Shown: positions 6,177-7,671 of the stretch, piece after piece
Position numbering within the stretch: position 1 is the first letter of the stretch
Layout: the number at the start of each line of letters is the position of its first letter
NCBI GenBank assembly: GCA_946479895.1
Contig: CAMLHT010000190.1
Location: 1-7,671 of the forward strand
DNA length: 7,671 bases
Direction of reading: 5' to 3'
Origin: an uncultured Gemmatimonadota bacterium
GTDB taxonomy: Bacteria; Gemmatimonadota; Gemmatimonadetes; Gemmatimonadales; Gemmatimonadaceae
Notes under the pieces: generated by a model
The model's database searches: none
What the model was told of the DNA's origin: nothing
The model's input: the letters and a program-made list of their open reading frames with translations, nothing else
Position numbers and translations under genes: made by a program

Positions 6177-7430
6177 ATGACCACTCGCACTCTTCCTGTT
6201 GCCCTCGCGTTCCTGATCCCTGTCGCGGTCGCGACGGGGCAATCGGCTGCGTTTCGCGGATGCTACGCGGTGACGGTCGGAGACTGGACGCCTCGCATGG
6301 CGGGCGACTCCGTCTATCACCGGATTCCTCGCTCCATCGTCCTCGATACCACTCGCAGGGGCCCTGGCTTCGCGATGAATCCAGACATCGCTTACCCACG
6401 GAACAACCGATTCGCAGACACCCCGCGCTGGGAGGCCAGCGGCGATACCCTGATTCTCACCTGGAGTAACGGTTTCGCGCCAACTGTCGCGCGGCTCACT
6501 TCTCGTGGAAGGGAGCTGGTGGGGGAGGCGGTAGCTCTCAGTGACTATCGTCCGATCCCCGAGCCGCCGCGACCTCGCGCACCGATCCGGCTGACACGAA
6601 CCTCTTGTGCCAGCGGACCAACGTCCGCGTATCAGGTGCGACGGGACGAGTATCGCCGAACGCTCACCGCTCGCGTGAAGGACGGCGAAACCGTCCGCGC
6701 CGCGGACGACTCGGCGCTCCGTGAGCTCGAGTCGCTGCTTCGCCCGCTCGTCGGCGACTTCAGCGCGCCGTGGATCGCTGGACGGGGTCGGATCAACCTG
6801 CAGACGCTTCTGCCGGGCGACCAGGTCAGTGGCCTTCCCGACGGCATGCTGTACCAGTCCCGGGACAGCACCATCCAGGTGCTCGTCACCACCCACGACC
6901 TCATGGCGTCGTGGATTGCGTGGCTGTTCGATCGCGACACGATCATCCCTCGCGACCCCAGGCTCGCCCTCGGGAACGAAGACGTCCTGACCCAGGTCTT
7001 CGACGTCAACGCGCACGTCTATACCTACACCGACATTCCGGTCGACAGCGCGCTGCCCGGCATCATCGCGGCGAAGCTGGTCGCGCGGTCACAGGACTAC
7101 TCGCCGCGACCGGCGAACGAGATCATGATCAGCGTCGAGCGGGGCACGCGCATCTTCATCATCGACGCCCCTGCAGCCGTCACGATACCGGTTCCGCCGA
7201 GGTGCACCGCGGCGGCGGCTTCCGGAAGGGCGCGTTCGCGAGCCCTGGTCGACAGCGCGTATCGTACGAGGCCGCCCGACGGAGCGTTGCTGGAGTTATC
7301 GTTTCGCAACACCGACGTCACCAATGCGGCATTCCGCAGGTGTTATGGAGAAGAAGTCGCCCGCGACCCGCGGTTCGGGGAACTGGTCGCGCAGGTGAAT
7401 CGGCTGGTGGAGACTCTCCCGCCTCGTTGA
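6177..7430 (+). CDS. Secreted protein of unknown function, 417 aa
   Basis: The ATG at 6177 gives a standard signal peptide: MTTRT, then a hydrophobic core (LPVALAFLIPVAVA), with likely cleavage near ATG-QS or QSA-A. It is not a lipoprotein, as there is no Cys at the cleavage site. The mature protein looks two-part. Residues about 22-144 form a compact beta-rich domain beginning FRGCYAVTVGDWTP, with RWEASGDTLILTWSNGF and GRELVGEAVALSD strands, closed by Cys29 and Cys144 as a possible disulfide. This resembles small extracellular domains I associate with Gemmatimonadota-type secreted proteins, but I have no family name. Residues about 150-417 are a second, mixed part with conspicuous Asp/Thr-rich segments (STIQVLVTTHDLMASWIAW, NAHVYTYTDIPVDSALPG) and two more Cys near the C-terminus (PPRCTAA, RRCYGEE). 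No catalytic motif is recognised. The gene sits alone between the two 13-bp repeat arrays, and no ribosome site precedes the ATG. Confidence 0.83.
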   Translation: MTTRTLPVALAFLIPVAVATGQSAAFRGCYAVTVGDWTPRMAGDSVYHRIPRSIVLDTTRRGPGFAMNPDIAYPRNNRFADTPRWEASGDTLILTWSNGFAPTVARLTSRGRELVGEAVALSDYRPIPEPPRPRAPIRLTRTSCASGPTSAYQVRRDEYRRTLTARVKDGETVRAADDSALRELESLLRPLVGDFSAPWIAGRGRINLQTLLPGDQVSGLPDGMLYQSRDSTIQVLVTTHDLMASWIAWLFDRDTIIPRDPRLALGNEDVLTQVFDVNAHVYTYTDIPVDSALPGIIAAKLVARSQDYSPRPANEIMISVERGTRIFIIDAPAAVTIPVPPRCTAAAASGRARSRALVDSAYRTRPPDGALLELSFRNTDVTNAAFRRCYGEEVARDPRFGELVAQVNRLVETLPPR

Positions 7431-7475
7431 GGTTCCAGCCGGCGAGATGGAAGTTGAGGCGGGGGTGGCCCGTCC

Positions 7476-7671
7476 GTGCGGCAGGAGCGTGCGGCAGGAG
7501 CGTGCGGCAGAAGCGTGCGAGAAGGGCGGGCGGAAAGTGCGTGCGGCGCGAGCGTGCGGTGAGGCCGTCGGGTTGGTGCACGGGTTCTTCGCACGGGTTC
7601 TTCGCACGGGTTCTTCGCACGGGTTCTTCGCACGCCTCCGTCGCACGCCCTTGCCGCACGCTCCTGCCGCA
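7476..7671. repeat. 13-bp-period inverted repeat array 2, cut by the window end
   Basis: The array starts 45 nt after the stop at 7430. The left arm has eight 13-bp steps beginning at 7476. The first is GTGCGGCAGGAGC (twice), then GTGCGGCAGAAGC, GTGCGAGAAGGGC, GGGCGGAAAGTGC, GTGCGGCGCGAGC, GTGCGGTGAGGCC and the degenerate GTCGGGTTGGTGC. The right arm runs the other way from 7578: GCACGGGTTCTTC four times exactly, then GCACGCCTCCGTC, GCACGCCCTTGCC, GCACGCTCCTGCC, and GCA at the edge. Bases 7477-7496 are a perfect 20-bp inverted repeat of 7652-7671. Pairing continues inward, in register, with scattered mismatches to about 7520/7628. The structure almost certainly extends past the window. It shares an exact 15-nt stretch, GGTTCTTCGCACGCC, with array 1 (5864-5878 and 7622-7636). 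Confidence 0.88.

Noticed and set aside
7296..7671. Minus-strand ORFs of about 96-116 residues running through the second repeat array, with Arg/Pro/Cys-rich repeated peptides
   Set aside because: A 13-bp period without stops stays open in all three frames (39 nt per 13 residues), so these ORFs follow from the repeat. The product is low-complexity and there is no ribosome site.
5859..7671. CRISPR array
   Set aside because: The units are 13 bp, contiguous, and in two opposite orientations. There are no unique spacers of 25-40 bp and no cas genes.

Overview
The window is GC-rich, tightly packed bacterial chromosome. The high GC, the many small secreted or lipid-anchored proteins of unknown function, and the style of the extracellular proteins (for example a mature N-terminus reading FRGCYAVTVGDWTP) suggest Gemmatimonadota or a similar soil bacterium. 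This is an inference from style: there is no rRNA or other marker gene here. I see no tRNA, rRNA, CRISPR array, transposase or integrase.

Layout. Bases 2-1846 (+) hold the 3' part of a TPR-CHAT caspase-like protease gene whose start lies upstream of the window. After a 77-nt gap, 1924-2724 (+) encodes a 266-residue protein of unknown family, probably in the same operon. A strong 51-nt hairpin (2731-2781) separates this plus-strand pair from a minus-strand pair. That pair is transcribed from 5247 to 2810: first a 414-residue exported, probably beta-rich protein (5247-4003), then a 376-residue lipoprotein (3940-2810). A 240-nt divergent intergenic region follows, then a small two-motif PQQ-like protein (5488-5841, +) and a 417-residue secreted protein (6177-7430, +).

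The most unusual structure is non-coding. Two arrays of a 13-bp-period repeat lie just 3' of the last two plus-strand genes (5859-6030, and 7476 to the window end). Each array has two arms in opposite orientation. A GTGCG/CGCAC anchor recurs every 13 bp with a variable 8-bp core. The arms pair in register: one perfect 24-bp inverted repeat in the first array, and 20 bp running into the window edge in the second. The cores differ between the two loci but match between arms within a locus. This suggests a family of long intergenic hairpins that I do not recognise.

How the genes might work together. The CHAT protease and its unknown neighbour are a plausible protease-partner pair. The two minus-strand genes look like a small envelope or periplasmic unit. 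The last two plus-strand genes look independent, each followed by a hairpin array. No complete known defence or metabolic pathway is visible.
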